64,000 nt of DNA, from positions 186,001 through 250,000 of the forward strand of contig NZ_JACHIW010000003.1 in the NCBI RefSeq assembly GCF_014203395.1. The letters are read 5' to 3'. The notes beneath the pieces were generated by a model. That model had not been told where the DNA came from and searched no databases. It saw only the letters and a program-made list of their open reading frames with translations. This document shows, piece by piece, positions 53,630 through 62,894 of the stretch (within the stretch, counting starts at the first letter, position 1; every line of letters starts with the position of its first letter). This stretch comes from Saccharopolyspora phatthalungensis (GTDB lineage Bacteria > Actinomycetota > Actinomycetes > Mycobacteriales > Pseudonocardiaceae). A program made the translations under genes and the position numbers.

Positions 53630-54808
53630 ATGACCGCAGTGGCATTGCAGATGGAGCCAGGCCCGACCCTGGTCGACGACCGGGTCATCCAGGCGCTGGC
53701 GGCACCGCCGATGTACCACCAAAGCGCCGAGTTCGCCGAGGTGATGGACGAGACCTGCGAACTGCTCAGGCGGATCTACGGCACCGCGGGCGAAGTCGTG
53801 GTGCTGCCGGCGAGCGGCCGGGGCGCCGTCGAGTCCGCGCTGGCCAGCGCGGACCACGTCGGCCGGACCCTCGTGGTCCCGACCAACGGCACGTTCGGCC
53901 GCATGATGGCCGCCATCGGCCGGTCGCTGGGGATGCGGGTCGTGGAGCTCAAGCACGATTCCGGGCAGCCGCTGGCGGTAAGCGACATCAAGGCCGAGCT
54001 GGACCGGCACGACAGGCCCGTTCTCGGTGTCGTGCACAACGAGACTTCCACCGGCATGGTCAACGACCTCGCCGAGTACGCCGACCTGGTGCACCGGCGG
54101 GACGGGCTGCTGCTGGTCGACGCGGTGTCCTCGCTCGGCGGCACCGCGATCGACTTCGACGACCTCGGCATCGACCTGTGCGCCTCGGCGGCCCAGAAGT
54201 CGGTCGGCGCGCCGCCCGGGCTGGCCTTCGTCGCGGTCAGCGAGCGCGCCCTCGGCGAGATCGAAGGCCGCTCGCGGCCGCCGCTTGGCTACTACCTCGA
54301 CCTGCTCCGGTGGTGGGACCAGTGGGTTCCCCTGGAGAAACGAGGCCGGTTGAAGTCCGGGTACCGCCGATTGCCTTGGACCATGCCGACGAACCTGGTG
54401 GTCGCGTTGCGCCGCGCGCTTGAGCTGACCGCCGAGGAAGGCATCGAGCAACGCTGGGACCGCCACCGCCGCAGCGGCACCGGCCTGCGTGCGGCGATGG
54501 CCGCGCTCGGGATGCGCCCGGTGGCGCCGCCGGGCGCGGAGTCGGACACCGTCGGCGCTTTCCGGCTGACGGGAGTCGATGCCCCAACCCTGCGCCGCGG
54601 GCTGGCGCAGCGGCACCGTGTGCACATCGCGGGAGGAATGGATGGTGACGCCGCCACCGTGATCCGCATCGCGCACATGGCGGAGTCGGCCCGACCGGGG
54701 CCGCTGCTACACACCATCGCCGCGATCGCCCACGAGCTCAACGATCTCGGCGTCCGGGTCGCGACCGACCCAACGCAGGAATTCCTCAAGGCGTGGTGCG
54801 CCGAATAA
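53630..54808 (+). CDS. Class V PLP aminotransferase (alanine/ureidoglycine-glyoxylate type)
   Basis: The 392-residue fold-type I enzyme has GPTLVDDRV at the N-terminus, VLPASGRGAVESAL, the PLP-contacting Asp in LLVDAVSSLGG and the Schiff-base Lys in AAQKSVGAPPGL (about residue 189), then YLDLLRWW. The pattern matches PucG/AGXT-like aminotransferases that use glyoxylate or pyruvate. In purine breakdown PucG transaminates ureidoglycine. No other allantoin gene is near, so that role is only a possibility. Tight spacing on both sides suggests one operon from the M24 gene to the KDG-dehydratase-like gene. Confidence 0.85.
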   Translation: MTAVALQMEPGPTLVDDRVIQALAAPPMYHQSAEFAEVMDETCELLRRIYGTAGEVVVLPASGRGAVESALASADHVGRTLVVPTNGTFGRMMAAIGRSLGMRVVELKHDSGQPLAVSDIKAELDRHDRPVLGVVHNETSTGMVNDLAEYADLVHRRDGLLLVDAVSSLGGTAIDFDDLGIDLCASAAQKSVGAPPGLAFVAVSERALGEIEGRSRPPLGYYLDLLRWWDQWVPLEKRGRLKSGYRRLPWTMPTNLVVALRRALELTAEEGIEQRWDRHRRSGTGLRAAMAALGMRPVAPPGAESDTVGAFRLTGVDAPTLRRGLAQRHRVHIAGGMDGDAATVIRIAHMAESARPGPLLHTIAAIAHELNDLGVRVATDPTQEFLKAWCAE

Positions 54809-54853
54809 CCCCATCCCATCCTCGCGGTACCAGCCCGGAACGGAGTCACCAGC

Positions 54854-56176
54854 GTGAGCCAGCCAGTTGCCGACGCCGAGGTCAGATACGTCTCCTCGGC
54901 CACAACAAACAAGTCGTCCCTGCGCCGGGTCATGGCCGGCACCGCCGCGGGCCAGTTCGTCGAGTGGTACGACTACGGGATCTATGGATTCCTGACGGTT
55001 CCGATCGCGGCCAACTTCTTCGCCAGCGATGACACGAGCGGATTGATCAGCACCTTCGCGGTGTTCGCCGTGACGTTCGTGTTCCGGCCCTTCGGCGGTA
55101 TCGTCGGCGGGTTTTTCGCCGACCGGTTCGGCCGCCGCAAGGTGCTGATCGCCTCCCTGATGACCATGTCGCTGGCCACGGCGGCTGCCGGGCTATTGCC
55201 CACCGCGGCAACGATTGGTATCGCGGCACCGCTGCTGCTAGTGCTGCTGCGCGTGGTGCAGGGCCTGTCCGCGGGCGGTGAACTCGGCAGCGTGATGTCG
55301 TTCGCGGGCGAGCACGCCCCGTGGAACCGGCGCGCATTCATTGTGTCCTTCGCCCAGATCGGCTCGTTTTCCTCGCTGCTCACCGGAAGCGTCATCGGCC
55401 TGTTGCTCACCGAGGTGCTGAGCAAACAGCAGCTGCACGGTTGGGGCTGGCGCATCCCGTTCTTCGTGGCGCTCCCGCTAGGCATCGTCGGGCTCTACAT
55501 CCGCAGGAAGGTGGAGGAGTCCCCGGCGTACCGGGAGATCTCCGAAGCGGGTGAGGTCGCGAGCCAGCCGGTGCGCGAGGCGCTGACATCGCGAGTCGGC
55601 CGCCGGGCGATCCTTGTCTGCGCGACGTTGTCGCTACTCAACAGCTCCGGGTATTACGTGCTCACCAGCTACATGCCGTCGTATCTGCAGAAGTCGCTGC
55701 ACTTCGACCCCACGGCGTCCTTCGGCACCACGGCCGTCGGCATCCTCGCGCTGCTGTGCACCGTGCCGCTGACGTCGCGCTGGTCGGACCGGATCGGCCG
55801 CAAGCCGGTGCTACTGACCTCGTCGATCGCGACGTGCGTCGTGGTCTACCCCTGCTTCCTGCTGGTTGACCACAGGGGAGCGCTCAGCATCGCCGGAATG
55901 GCGATCATGTTCGTCTGCTTCGCGATGTACACCTCGGTCATTCAGTGCGTCCTGGTGGAGCTGTTCCCGACCCGGATCCGGGTGACCGCTTACTCCATCG
56001 GCTACAACATCTCGACCGCGATCTTCGGCGGGGCCGCTCCGCTCTTCCTCACTTATTTCATTGACGTGACCGGCGACAGCCGCGTCCCCGCCTACTACAT
56101 CATCGCCACCGCGATCGGGACCCTGCTCACGACGCTGACGATCCCCGAAACCGCCAAGAAGAAGCTCCAACGCTGA
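54854..56176 (+). CDS. MHS-family MFS transporter
   Basis: The 440-residue product has a hydrophilic N-terminus followed by FVEWYDYGIYGFL in TM1, DRFGRRKVL in loop 2-3, GLSAGGELGS in TM4/5, and 12 predicted spans with the central VEESPAYRE loop. This is the metabolite:H+ symporter family (proline/betaine, shikimate, citrate, alpha-ketoglutarate carriers). It is a full-length member, in contrast to the gene at 3129. Within the operon it is the obvious uptake route for the catabolic substrate. Confidence 0.88.
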   Translation: MSQPVADAEVRYVSSATTNKSSLRRVMAGTAAGQFVEWYDYGIYGFLTVPIAANFFASDDTSGLISTFAVFAVTFVFRPFGGIVGGFFADRFGRRKVLIASLMTMSLATAAAGLLPTAATIGIAAPLLLVLLRVVQGLSAGGELGSVMSFAGEHAPWNRRAFIVSFAQIGSFSSLLTGSVIGLLLTEVLSKQQLHGWGWRIPFFVALPLGIVGLYIRRKVEESPAYREISEAGEVASQPVREALTSRVGRRAILVCATLSLLNSSGYYVLTSYMPSYLQKSLHFDPTASFGTTAVGILALLCTVPLTSRWSDRIGRKPVLLTSSIATCVVVYPCFLLVDHRGALSIAGMAIMFVCFAMYTSVIQCVLVELFPTRIRVTAYSIGYNISTAIFGGAAPLFLTYFIDVTGDSRVPAYYIIATAIGTLLTTLTIPETAKKKLQR

Positions 56177-56197
56177 CAACGAAGGAATTGTGATCCC

Positions 56198-57112
56198 ATG
56201 GTGACGAGTTCTCCCGAGGACGTCATGCGACGGCTGGGCAGTGGTCTGCTGTCCTTCCCGGTCACGACGTTCCACGACGACTTCTCGTTCGACGAGAGGT
56301 CCTACCGGGACAACATCGGCTGGCTCTGCCAGCACGGCGCGACGGGGCTGTTCGCGGCGGGCGGCACTGGGGAGTTCTTCTCGCTCACTCCGACCGAGGT
56401 CGAGCGGGTGACCGCCGCTGCGGTGGCCGAAGCCCCGGACGACTTCCCAGTGATCGGGGCTGCGGGCTACGGAACCGCGACCGCGGTGGAGATGGCCAAG
56501 GCATGCGCCCGCGCGGGCGCGGCGGGGATCCTGCTGCTGCCGCCCTACCTGACCGGCAGCCCGCAGGATGGTCTCGCCGCGCACGTCCGCGCGGTGTGCG
56601 ACGCCACCGATCTGGGCGTGATCGTGTACAGCCGGGCCAACGCCGTCTTCCGCGAGGACACGCTGGCAGGACTTGCCGAAACCTGCCCGAACCTGGTCGG
56701 GTTCAAGGACGGCGTCGGTGATCTGGAGTTGATGACCCGGGTGTACGCGCGGCTCGGCAACCGTTTCACCTACATCGGTGGGTTGCCCACCGCCGAGATG
56801 TTCGCGCTGCCGTACACGGAACTGGGCGTCACGACCTACTCCTCGGCGATCTACAACTTCGTCCCGAAATTCGCGGTGGAGTTCTACCACGCGGTGCGTG
56901 CCGGGGACCGGGACCGCATCTACCGCGACCTCAACGAATTCGTGATTCCCTACTGCAAGATCCGCGATCGCGGCGCCGGATACGCGGTCAGCATCGTGAA
57001 GGCGGGTGTTCGGGCGATCGGCCGACCGGCCGGTCCCGTCCGGAGTCCGCTGCGAGATCTGACCCCGGGTGAATTCGCCGAGCTGACCGAACTCATCGCC
57101 AAGCTCACCTGA
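56198..57112 (+). CDS. DapA-family lyase, 5-dehydro-4-deoxyglucarate dehydratase-like
   Basis: The 304-residue TIM-barrel protein has the KDG-dehydratase-type start [25 protein letters not shown], the catalytic Tyr in VIVYSRAN (about 143) and the Schiff-base Lys in GFKDGVGD (about 169). KdgD converts 5-dehydro-4-deoxy-D-glucarate to 2,5-dioxopentanoate; related DapA-fold enzymes do aldol cleavage. Its partner dioxovalerate dehydrogenase is not in the window, so another 2-keto acid substrate is possible. An AAGGA lies 11 nt before ATG. Last gene before a strong terminator. Confidence 0.85.
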   Translation: MVTSSPEDVMRRLGSGLLSFPVTTFHDDFSFDERSYRDNIGWLCQHGATGLFAAGGTGEFFSLTPTEVERVTAAAVAEAPDDFPVIGAAGYGTATAVEMAKACARAGAAGILLLPPYLTGSPQDGLAAHVRAVCDATDLGVIVYSRANAVFREDTLAGLAETCPNLVGFKDGVGDLELMTRVYARLGNRFTYIGGLPTAEMFALPYTELGVTTYSSAIYNFVPKFAVEFYHAVRAGDRDRIYRDLNEFVIPYCKIRDRGAGYAVSIVKAGVRAIGRPAGPVRSPLRDLTPGEFAELTELIAKLT

Positions 57113-57176
57113 CCCCGACGATCCCTGTGATGCGTGAGGCGTCGTCGCTGGTAGTGACTGTGGCGGGCGCCAGTTT

Positions 57177-57229
57177 GCGGGCGATTTCAATGGAAATCAA
57201 CGGGCTGATTTCCCATTGAAATCGCCCGC
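57177..57229 (+). terminator. Long terminator hairpin
   Basis: Arms 57177-57193 and 57213-57229 pair perfectly over 17 bp, and an inner stem (AAATCA/TGATTT) extends them with one bulged C. It lies 65 nt after the lyase stop and ends the upstream operon. Confidence 0.8.
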
Positions 57230-57263
57230 ACCGCCAGCCGGTGGGGCTCCGGCCATGTGGCAG

Positions 57264-57279
57264 ACTTGAGATCTCAAGT
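57264..57279. promoter_or_regulatory. Operator palindrome upstream of the C69 gene
   Basis: ACTTGAGATCTCAAGT is a perfect 16-bp palindrome, 31 bp upstream of the TTG start. Its GAGATCTC core recurs three times upstream of the fusion regulator at 58841 and nowhere else that I noticed here. Confidence 0.68.
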
Positions 57280-57309
57280 CCGCCCGCGCCCACCGCATTG
57301 GAGGCAACT

Positions 57310-58731
57310 TTGCATCCGTGGAGTTGTGACACCTTCGTCGCGATGCCCGACGTGACACCGAATGGCCATGTGCTCGTCGGCAAGAACAGCGACCGGCCGG
57401 TCTCCGACGCCCAACCGTTGTGCTTCTACCCTCAACGACGACCAACGGCCGGGGACAAGCTGGCGCTGGCCTATGTAGAGATCGACGACGCCGCCTCCTA
57501 TGCCCACGTGGGTGGGTCCCCGTACTGGTGCTGGGGACACGAGCTGGGCCTGAACGAATGGGGAGTCGTCGTCGGCAACGAGGCGCTGTTCACCCGCGAC
57601 TGGGCCGCCGGGGTGGCGATGGACCGCGCCGGAGCGCCGGTGGACCCCGGGGTGCTCGGAATGGAACTGGTGCGCCTGGGGCTGGAGCGCGGACGAACCG
57701 CCGAGGAGGCGATGACCGTCATATGCGCGCTTGTCGAGCAGTACGGGCAGTGGGGGGCGGCGGTGCCTGGCAGCCCGTCCCGTTCCGGCGCCTACGACAA
57801 CTCGTTCGTCATCGCCGACCCGCACGAGGCCTGGATCGTGGAGACCTCCGGCCGCCAGTGGGTCGCTCGCCGGGTCCGGGAGGGGACCTGGGCGATCTCC
57901 AACCAGGCCACCATCCGGACGCAGTGGGACCGCGCCAGCGAGGATCTGGTGGCGCATGCGGTCGGCGCCGGCTGGTGGAATGCCGGGCAGGAAGGCGAGT
58001 TCGACTTCGCCCGCGCTTACACCGACCCGGGCACCCCGCTGCAGGTTTCGCACATCCGGCTGCAGCGGTCGCGGCAGTTGCTGCGGGAAATCTCGGCGAA
58101 GGGCGGGGTGGACGTCGAGGGGGCGAAACGGATTCTCCGTGACCACTACGAGGACACCTTCCTGGACGGGCCGTACTTCAACGCCGCCCTGCCGGACTTC
58201 CTCAGCCTGTGCATGCATTCCCATCCGTCGGGCTTTACCTGGGGCAATACGGCGAGTTCGGCCGTGTTCGTGCTGCCCGCCGGAGATGAGCCGCTGCCGT
58301 ATCTGTGGTGGACGCCCGTGACTCCGTGCACCGGTGTGTACCTGCCGGTGTTCGTGGGTGCGGGCCGGGTGCCCGCGGCTTTCGCCACGGCCGGTTCGGC
58401 GGGTCGGCTGCCGCGTTGCCCCGTGGATGCCCCCGAGGACACGTTCGATGAGGGTTCGTACTGGTGGCGGTTCCGGCTGCTGCTCGACCGCGTCAAAGGC
58501 GATGAATCTGGCGGGATGTTCGCCGAGCGGCAGCCGATCGTCCGCAGCGCGTTCGACGAGCTCGAACGTCGCTGGGCCAAGGAGCTTCCCCAAATTCAGG
58601 ACGAAGCGCTCCGGGTGCGCCGCGATCGCGGGGATGCGGCGATGGCCGAGACACTGGCAGCTTTCACCGATTCTTGTGCCAGTCAGGCATGGCAGGCCGC
58701 CGAGGAGTTGATCGCCGGTTTCGGCGGCTGA
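57310..58731 (+). CDS. Peptidase C69/secernin-family hydrolase
   Basis: The 473-residue Ntn-type hydrolase has the secernin start: Cys6 in SCDTFVAM, followed by HVLVGKNSDRPVSD, then YWCWGHELGLNEWGVVVGNE and GAYDNSFVIADPHEAWIVET. The N-terminal Cys would act as nucleophile after removal of a five-residue leader. I take TTG 57310 because GGAGG lies 5 nt upstream and secernins start a few residues before this Cys; longer frames run into the operator. The family contains dipeptidases and amide hydrolases. It begins a unit under the GAGATCTC operator. Confidence 0.87.
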   Translation: MHPWSCDTFVAMPDVTPNGHVLVGKNSDRPVSDAQPLCFYPQRRPTAGDKLALAYVEIDDAASYAHVGGSPYWCWGHELGLNEWGVVVGNEALFTRDWAAGVAMDRAGAPVDPGVLGMELVRLGLERGRTAEEAMTVICALVEQYGQWGAAVPGSPSRSGAYDNSFVIADPHEAWIVETSGRQWVARRVREGTWAISNQATIRTQWDRASEDLVAHAVGAGWWNAGQEGEFDFARAYTDPGTPLQVSHIRLQRSRQLLREISAKGGVDVEGAKRILRDHYEDTFLDGPYFNAALPDFLSLCMHSHPSGFTWGNTASSAVFVLPAGDEPLPYLWWTPVTPCTGVYLPVFVGAGRVPAAFATAGSAGRLPRCPVDAPEDTFDEGSYWWRFRLLLDRVKGDESGGMFAERQPIVRSAFDELERRWAKELPQIQDEALRVRRDRGDAAMAETLAAFTDSCASQAWQAAEELIAGFGG

Positions 58732-58754
58732 AACGCAGGACGTCGGATCGGCTC

Positions 58755-58783
58755 TTGACAGCGCGTCCCGCCGCATTCACCCT
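58755..58783 (+). promoter_or_regulatory. Probable promoter of the AbrB-NMT1 regulator
   Basis: TTGACA (58755-58760), a 17-bp spacer and CACCCT (58778-58783), 24 bp after the C69 stop and just before the operator array. The -35 is perfect, the -10 weak. Confidence 0.5.
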
Positions 58784-58785
58784 GT

Positions 58786-58824
58786 TTGAGATCTCAAGGT
58801 TGAGATCTCAGATCGAGATCTCAA
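58786..58824. promoter_or_regulatory. Array of three GAGATCTC operators
   Basis: GAGATCTC cores at 58788-58795, 58802-58809 and 58815-58822, spaced 14 and 13 bp. The first is the full TTGAGATCTCAA palindrome; the others keep one full half-site. They lie between the promoter and the GTG at 58841, suited to autorepression by the encoded protein. Confidence 0.68.
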
Positions 58825-58840
58825 GGAAAGGTCAGGACCC

Positions 58841-60325
58841 GTGGATCGCCCCGAGACCGCCTACATCAGAAGCAACGGCCAGGTAACCCTGCCCATCCAG
58901 GTTCGCCGCGCCGCCGAGCTGCAGGAAGGCGACGTCGTTGAGGTCGCCCTGCAGAGCGACGGAACGATCCTGCTGCGTCCGATCGCCGTATTGGACCGCC
59001 GGCAAGCAGACCTACAGTTCCGGTTCGAGGACCAGCCGTCCGCCGAGCCGACCGAGGACGACATGCGCGACCGGGTCCGCGGTCTGCTCCGCCGTCGTCA
59101 GCTCCCCGTGACGACCGGCCGCAAGCTCGACGGTCTGGTCGAGCGCTATCAGCGCGGCGACCTCACCCGCAAGGCGTTCATCGGCGAGGCGATCATGCTC
59201 GGCCTGCCGGCCGCGTCCATCGCCTCGCTGTTCCCTGGAACGAACGAGCCGGCCGCGGAACCCGGTCCCACCCAATCCTCTGCGACAAGCCGCGTCGCGG
59301 AGCCGGCCTCCGGCGGCAGGTGGTCCGGCGTTGTGCGGATCACGGAGGCGTTCCACTCGCTGCTGTACCTGCCGCTGTACATCGCATACGACGTCGGCTT
59401 TTTCGAGGACGAAGGGCTGGATGTCGAGATCACCGCGGCCGGCGGCGGCACCGAGGCGTGGTCTGCGGTGGAAAGCGGTCTGGCGGACTACTCAGTGCAC
59501 GACCCGGTGTTCGTGATGCGCGCGCACGAGCAAGGCGTTGAAGACGCCGTCGTGGTGGGAACGCTCTGCAACGGACAGGCAATTCTCGCGCTCGCCGAGG
59601 ATGCAGGCATAGAAGCCACAGACGATCCCCGGACATTCGTCACCGAGACGATCGTCGGCCGGACCGTCTCCACCCAGCCCCAGCCGGACTCGCAGTGGGC
59701 CCTGTTGCGATTCCTGCGATTCCTCTACGAAGCCGATCCGGAGCAGGCCCATCGCGTCCTCCAGGTGCCGATCGGCACGGAGCCCGAGCCGGTACTCGCG
59801 GGAAAGGCCGATATCTGCCTCGCGTTTCCCCCGCAGGCCGACATCGCCATCGCGGCCGGACTGCGTGAGGTCTTCGATTTCTCCCGGTTCTTCGGCCCCT
59901 ACCTGCTTTCGGCGCTCGCCAGCCGCCGCGAGGTGATCCAGGCGGATCCCGACCGGCACGAAGCGGTGATCACCGCGTTGGAAAAGGCGTGCCAATACGC
60001 CCATGCGTTCCCTGCCGAGGCAGTGCGGGTCGCGCAGCGAGAGTTTCCCGACCTCGACGCCGACGCGATCGACCGCGCGACCCGGCGGTGTCTCCGGCGG
60101 AACTTCCTGCCCCGGCACCTGGCGGTGGACGGGGAAGCGTGGCAGGAAAACGGGGTCCTCAACAAGTTTGTGGGCACGATCCAGCACTACCGGACCACGA
60201 CTGAACTGGTCGACAACGAAATGGCGCTGAGGGCCTACCGGACCCTCGGCAACCTGCAGATGGTGTGGAACGAACCGCGTTCGATCACGCGTGTTGTCGG
60301 TCCCACGAAAAACGTTGTCCGTTAG
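58841..60325 (+). CDS. AbrB-type DNA-binding domain fused to an NMT1/THI5-like binding protein
   Basis: The 494-residue protein has an N-terminal swapped-hairpin AbrB/MazE domain (residues about 5-48: SNGQVTLPIQVRRAAELQEG then DGTILLRP). A helical linker contains a degenerate Tat/lipoprotein-like segment (DLTRKAFIGEAIMLGLPAA, about 107-126). From about 165 a periplasmic-binding fold of the SsuA/THI5/NMT1 family follows (SLLYLPLYIAYDVGFF, GLDVEITAAGGGTEAW, DPVFVMRAHEQG). No functional signal peptide is at the N-terminus, so the binding domain is probably a cytoplasmic sensor. GTG start; SD AAGGAAAGG is somewhat far. The GAGATCTC array just upstream is its likely own operator. The NCS1 permease gene follows. 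Confidence 0.82.
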   Translation: MDRPETAYIRSNGQVTLPIQVRRAAELQEGDVVEVALQSDGTILLRPIAVLDRRQADLQFRFEDQPSAEPTEDDMRDRVRGLLRRRQLPVTTGRKLDGLVERYQRGDLTRKAFIGEAIMLGLPAASIASLFPGTNEPAAEPGPTQSSATSRVAEPASGGRWSGVVRITEAFHSLLYLPLYIAYDVGFFEDEGLDVEITAAGGGTEAWSAVESGLADYSVHDPVFVMRAHEQGVEDAVVVGTLCNGQAILALAEDAGIEATDDPRTFVTETIVGRTVSTQPQPDSQWALLRFLRFLYEADPEQAHRVLQVPIGTEPEPVLAGKADICLAFPPQADIAIAAGLREVFDFSRFFGPYLLSALASRREVIQADPDRHEAVITALEKACQYAHAFPAEAVRVAQREFPDLDADAIDRATRRCLRRNFLPRHLAVDGEAWQENGVLNKFVGTIQHYRTTTELVDNEMALRAYRTLGNLQMVWNEPRSITRVVGPTKNVVR

Positions 60326-60389
60326 CAACGAAGTCATCTTCGCACTTCGATGATCCCGCCCGTGGATCCGTCACAAGACAAGGTTCATC

Positions 60390-61820
60390 ATGGGAATCCT
60401 TGAGAAGTTTCGTGGGCCAGCCACCTCCATCGACGACCAGATCGAGAGCTTCGCGATCGATCGAGTGCCCAGCGGCCAGCGATGGCCGATTCCGGCGATC
60501 AGCCTGGTGCTGCTCGGTAACGCCACGGCAATGTTCTTCTTCTCCTTCGGTGCCCAGCAGTCATTCCTGGTGGGCTGGCCGCGCATGCTCGCGCCGATCG
60601 GCTACTTCTTCTTCGGTGCCGTGTTGATCGGCATGCTGACCATGCGGATGGCAAGCCGGGAAGGTCTCTCCCAGAACCTGCTCAGCCGCGGCCTTGGGTT
60701 CGGCAGCCACGGTTCGGCGGTGACCTCCTTCATCTATGCCGTCAACTACATCTATTACTTCCTTTTCGAGGGGACGATCGTTTCCCACGCCATCGCGCAC
60801 TACTTCGACGTGCCGATCAACTCGATCGGCGGCATCGGGATCTTCGCCGTCGTGGGATTGGTGACGCTTCTGCTCGTCTGGCGCGGAATGCACGCGATGT
60901 CGTTCCTACAGTCCTGGGGCTTTCCGCTGTTCTTGCTGCTGTTGGCCTGGGGCCTGTACAAGCTGGGTACCGAGCACACCGCTGCCGGTCCCGCTGACTG
61001 GCATGCGACGGCGCCGGTGGACTCTGCCGCGATGTGGACCGCGTTCAGCCTCGCCAACGGCCAGATGATCTTCCAGGGGCTGATGGCGACGGACTACGGC
61101 AGGTTCGCGGCCCGCGACATCCGATACCGCGGAACCGCGGGAATCATGCTGGGCGAGCTGATCCCGATGTTCGCCGTCATCTTCCTCGGCGCGTTCATCG
61201 GCTCCACGATTCTCGGAGGATTAACCGGACCGGACGGGCAGGTATTGGCGCAGGATCCCGGGTTCATGTTCGTCTATCTCATGGGCGGCGCCGGGGTCGT
61301 GTTCGCCATCGTCACGCAAATCCGCATCAACGTCATGAACCTGTATTCCGGGTCCATCGCGCTGTCCTCCGGATTCGATGTGGCAGCGAAATTCCGGCCG
61401 GGACGTCAGTGGTGGATGTTCCTGGTGCTGATATTGGGTGTGGTGTTCTATGCGTTCAATGTGATCAACCACCTGGACACGTTCCTCGCGATCACCGGCG
61501 TGCTCACCAATACCTGGGTGCTGATCATCCTGGCCGACTACTTCGTCTGCCGCCGCTGGCTGCGTCTTGGCCGCAGCGAAGACATCGAGTACCGCGAACA
61601 CGAAGTGCGTGCCTGGAATCCGTGCGGCCTGAGCTCGCTCGGTATCGCCGTATTCGTCGGCGGCCTCGGTATCGTCGGCCTATACCCGGACTACTACGCC
61701 TCGTTCATCGCGATGGTGCTCGGCCCGCTCCTGCACATCGTGTTCACCGTCGCCACCAAGGGCCGTTGCTACCGGCCCGAAAACCGACCCGGAGCCGAAG
61801 CATCGTCCCTGGTCAACTGA
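60390..61820 (+). CDS. NCS1-family nucleobase:cation symporter
   Basis: The 476-residue polytopic protein begins with an N-terminal IESFAIDRVPSGQRW motif and has about 12 spans. Typical NCS1 features are a TM1 with LVLLGNATAMFFFSFGAQ, a loop after TM2/3 with SREGLSQNLLSRGLGFGSHGS, and NTWVLIILADYFVCRRW in TM10. Members import cytosine, hydantoins, allantoin or other nucleobase-like rings. AAGG SD. It lies 64 bp downstream of the fusion regulator, so its substrate may also be the ligand of that regulator's THI5-like domain. Confidence 0.88.
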   Translation: MGILEKFRGPATSIDDQIESFAIDRVPSGQRWPIPAISLVLLGNATAMFFFSFGAQQSFLVGWPRMLAPIGYFFFGAVLIGMLTMRMASREGLSQNLLSRGLGFGSHGSAVTSFIYAVNYIYYFLFEGTIVSHAIAHYFDVPINSIGGIGIFAVVGLVTLLLVWRGMHAMSFLQSWGFPLFLLLLAWGLYKLGTEHTAAGPADWHATAPVDSAAMWTAFSLANGQMIFQGLMATDYGRFAARDIRYRGTAGIMLGELIPMFAVIFLGAFIGSTILGGLTGPDGQVLAQDPGFMFVYLMGGAGVVFAIVTQIRINVMNLYSGSIALSSGFDVAAKFRPGRQWWMFLVLILGVVFYAFNVINHLDTFLAITGVLTNTWVLIILADYFVCRRWLRLGRSEDIEYREHEVRAWNPCGLSSLGIAVFVGGLGIVGLYPDYYASFIAMVLGPLLHIVFTVATKGRCYRPENRPGAEASSLVN

Positions 61821-61994
61821 CCGCACGCACCCACTGACATGCTCCCCTTCGGCCGGCTCGGACCGCACGCCACCGCTGCGGGCACGAAGCCGTAGATCTG
61901 GACCGTCTCGCCGCGTGGCCAGACGAGATCAAGAAGGGAGTTACCTGGGACGACATCGTGGCCCCCTGTACCAACTCCCGGTGGCCTGTCGTTG

Positions 61995-62890
61995 TTAGGA
62001 GGCAATCCAGTTCCAGGGCCGCGGGCCGTAGTGCCCGCGAAGGCAGTCGATGCGGTAGCGGGTTTCGGCTCCGATCCGGTCGCTTTGGTCTGCGCGGTTG
62101 GCGAGCCAACTGGTCATGCGGAGCTCACGAATGTCGCGTAGCAGCGCATATGACGGGCTGGCGAGGACGTCGAAGCACGTCGAAGCCGTAGGCGTCAGCG
62201 AACTACTGATATTCAGCTGGGCTGACCCAGCTGAAGCTGTCGTATTCGATCGCCACGAGTGTGAGATCCCATTCTAGCGGGCCTATCGCGAAGCGTTCGA
62301 GGTCGAGCGCCAGGACGGTGCCGTCGTCGGTGGCAACGATGTTGTTATCGTGCGGGTCGCCGTGGACCACGGCCAGTCCGAGCATGAAAGTGGCCGTCTT
62401 CCACCGGGTTTTGAGATCGCCGAGGCGTTCATGCAGGAACTTCTTGTCGTCGGCCAGGATCCGGGCGGCGTCGATGCGCTCGGCGACCCTTACGAAAGGT
62501 CGCAGCGCCGCAAGTAGGCCCTCCGCAGGTGGTGGCGTGCCGTGCAACTTGCGCAGGAACTGGCCGATTTCGGCTGGGGTTGCGGGCCGGTGTGGAGGCA
62601 GTTCGTGCCAGAAGGTCACCACGGTGTCGTTCAGCTCGACCGGTTCCTCGACGGGCCGCACCACCGGGATGTGGGCGCTGTGCAGCCACGATGACATGGC
62701 GACTTCCCGCAAGGCGGTATCGCGCTGACTTGCCGTTCGGGTCACACGGGCGACGAGTTGGTGTGGCAGCCGGAAGGTCGCTGTCGCCCAAGCTGAGAAG
62801 AACGGCGTCTGCACCGTCTATGCCCCTCTGGGCACAGGCCGCTTGCAGGGCCTGGGTCTCGGCTTGGGCACGGTCGTTCGGGGTGGTCAT
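61995..62890 (-). pseudogene. Aminoglycoside-phosphotransferase-family gene with three disruptions
   Basis: ATG 62890 opens a frame giving MTTPNDRAQAETQ and GADAVLLSLGDS. It then continues in another frame (ending 62203) with RLPHQLVARV, VTFWHELPPHRPATPAEIG, the catalytic VVHGDPHDNN and LALDLERF of the APH fold. That frame meets a TAG after SPAEYQ, where FADAYGFDV clearly continues. Finally a shift near 62170 leads to PSYALLRDIRELRMTSWLA and RPWNWIAS, ending in a TAA at 61995. So one stop and two frameshifts interrupt an otherwise complete gene. It starts 4 nt after the XRE-like gene. Confidence 0.78.
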
Positions 62891-62894
62891 GGTG

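Noticed and set aside
52759..54423. 554-codon plus frame bridging the M24 and aminotransferase genes
   Set aside because: Arg/His-rich alternate frame; both real genes read through the region in their own frames with recognised active sites.
57274..58776. 500-codon minus frame opposite the C69 hydrolase
   Set aside because: Shadow frame without recognisable domain; its start overlaps nothing with an SD.
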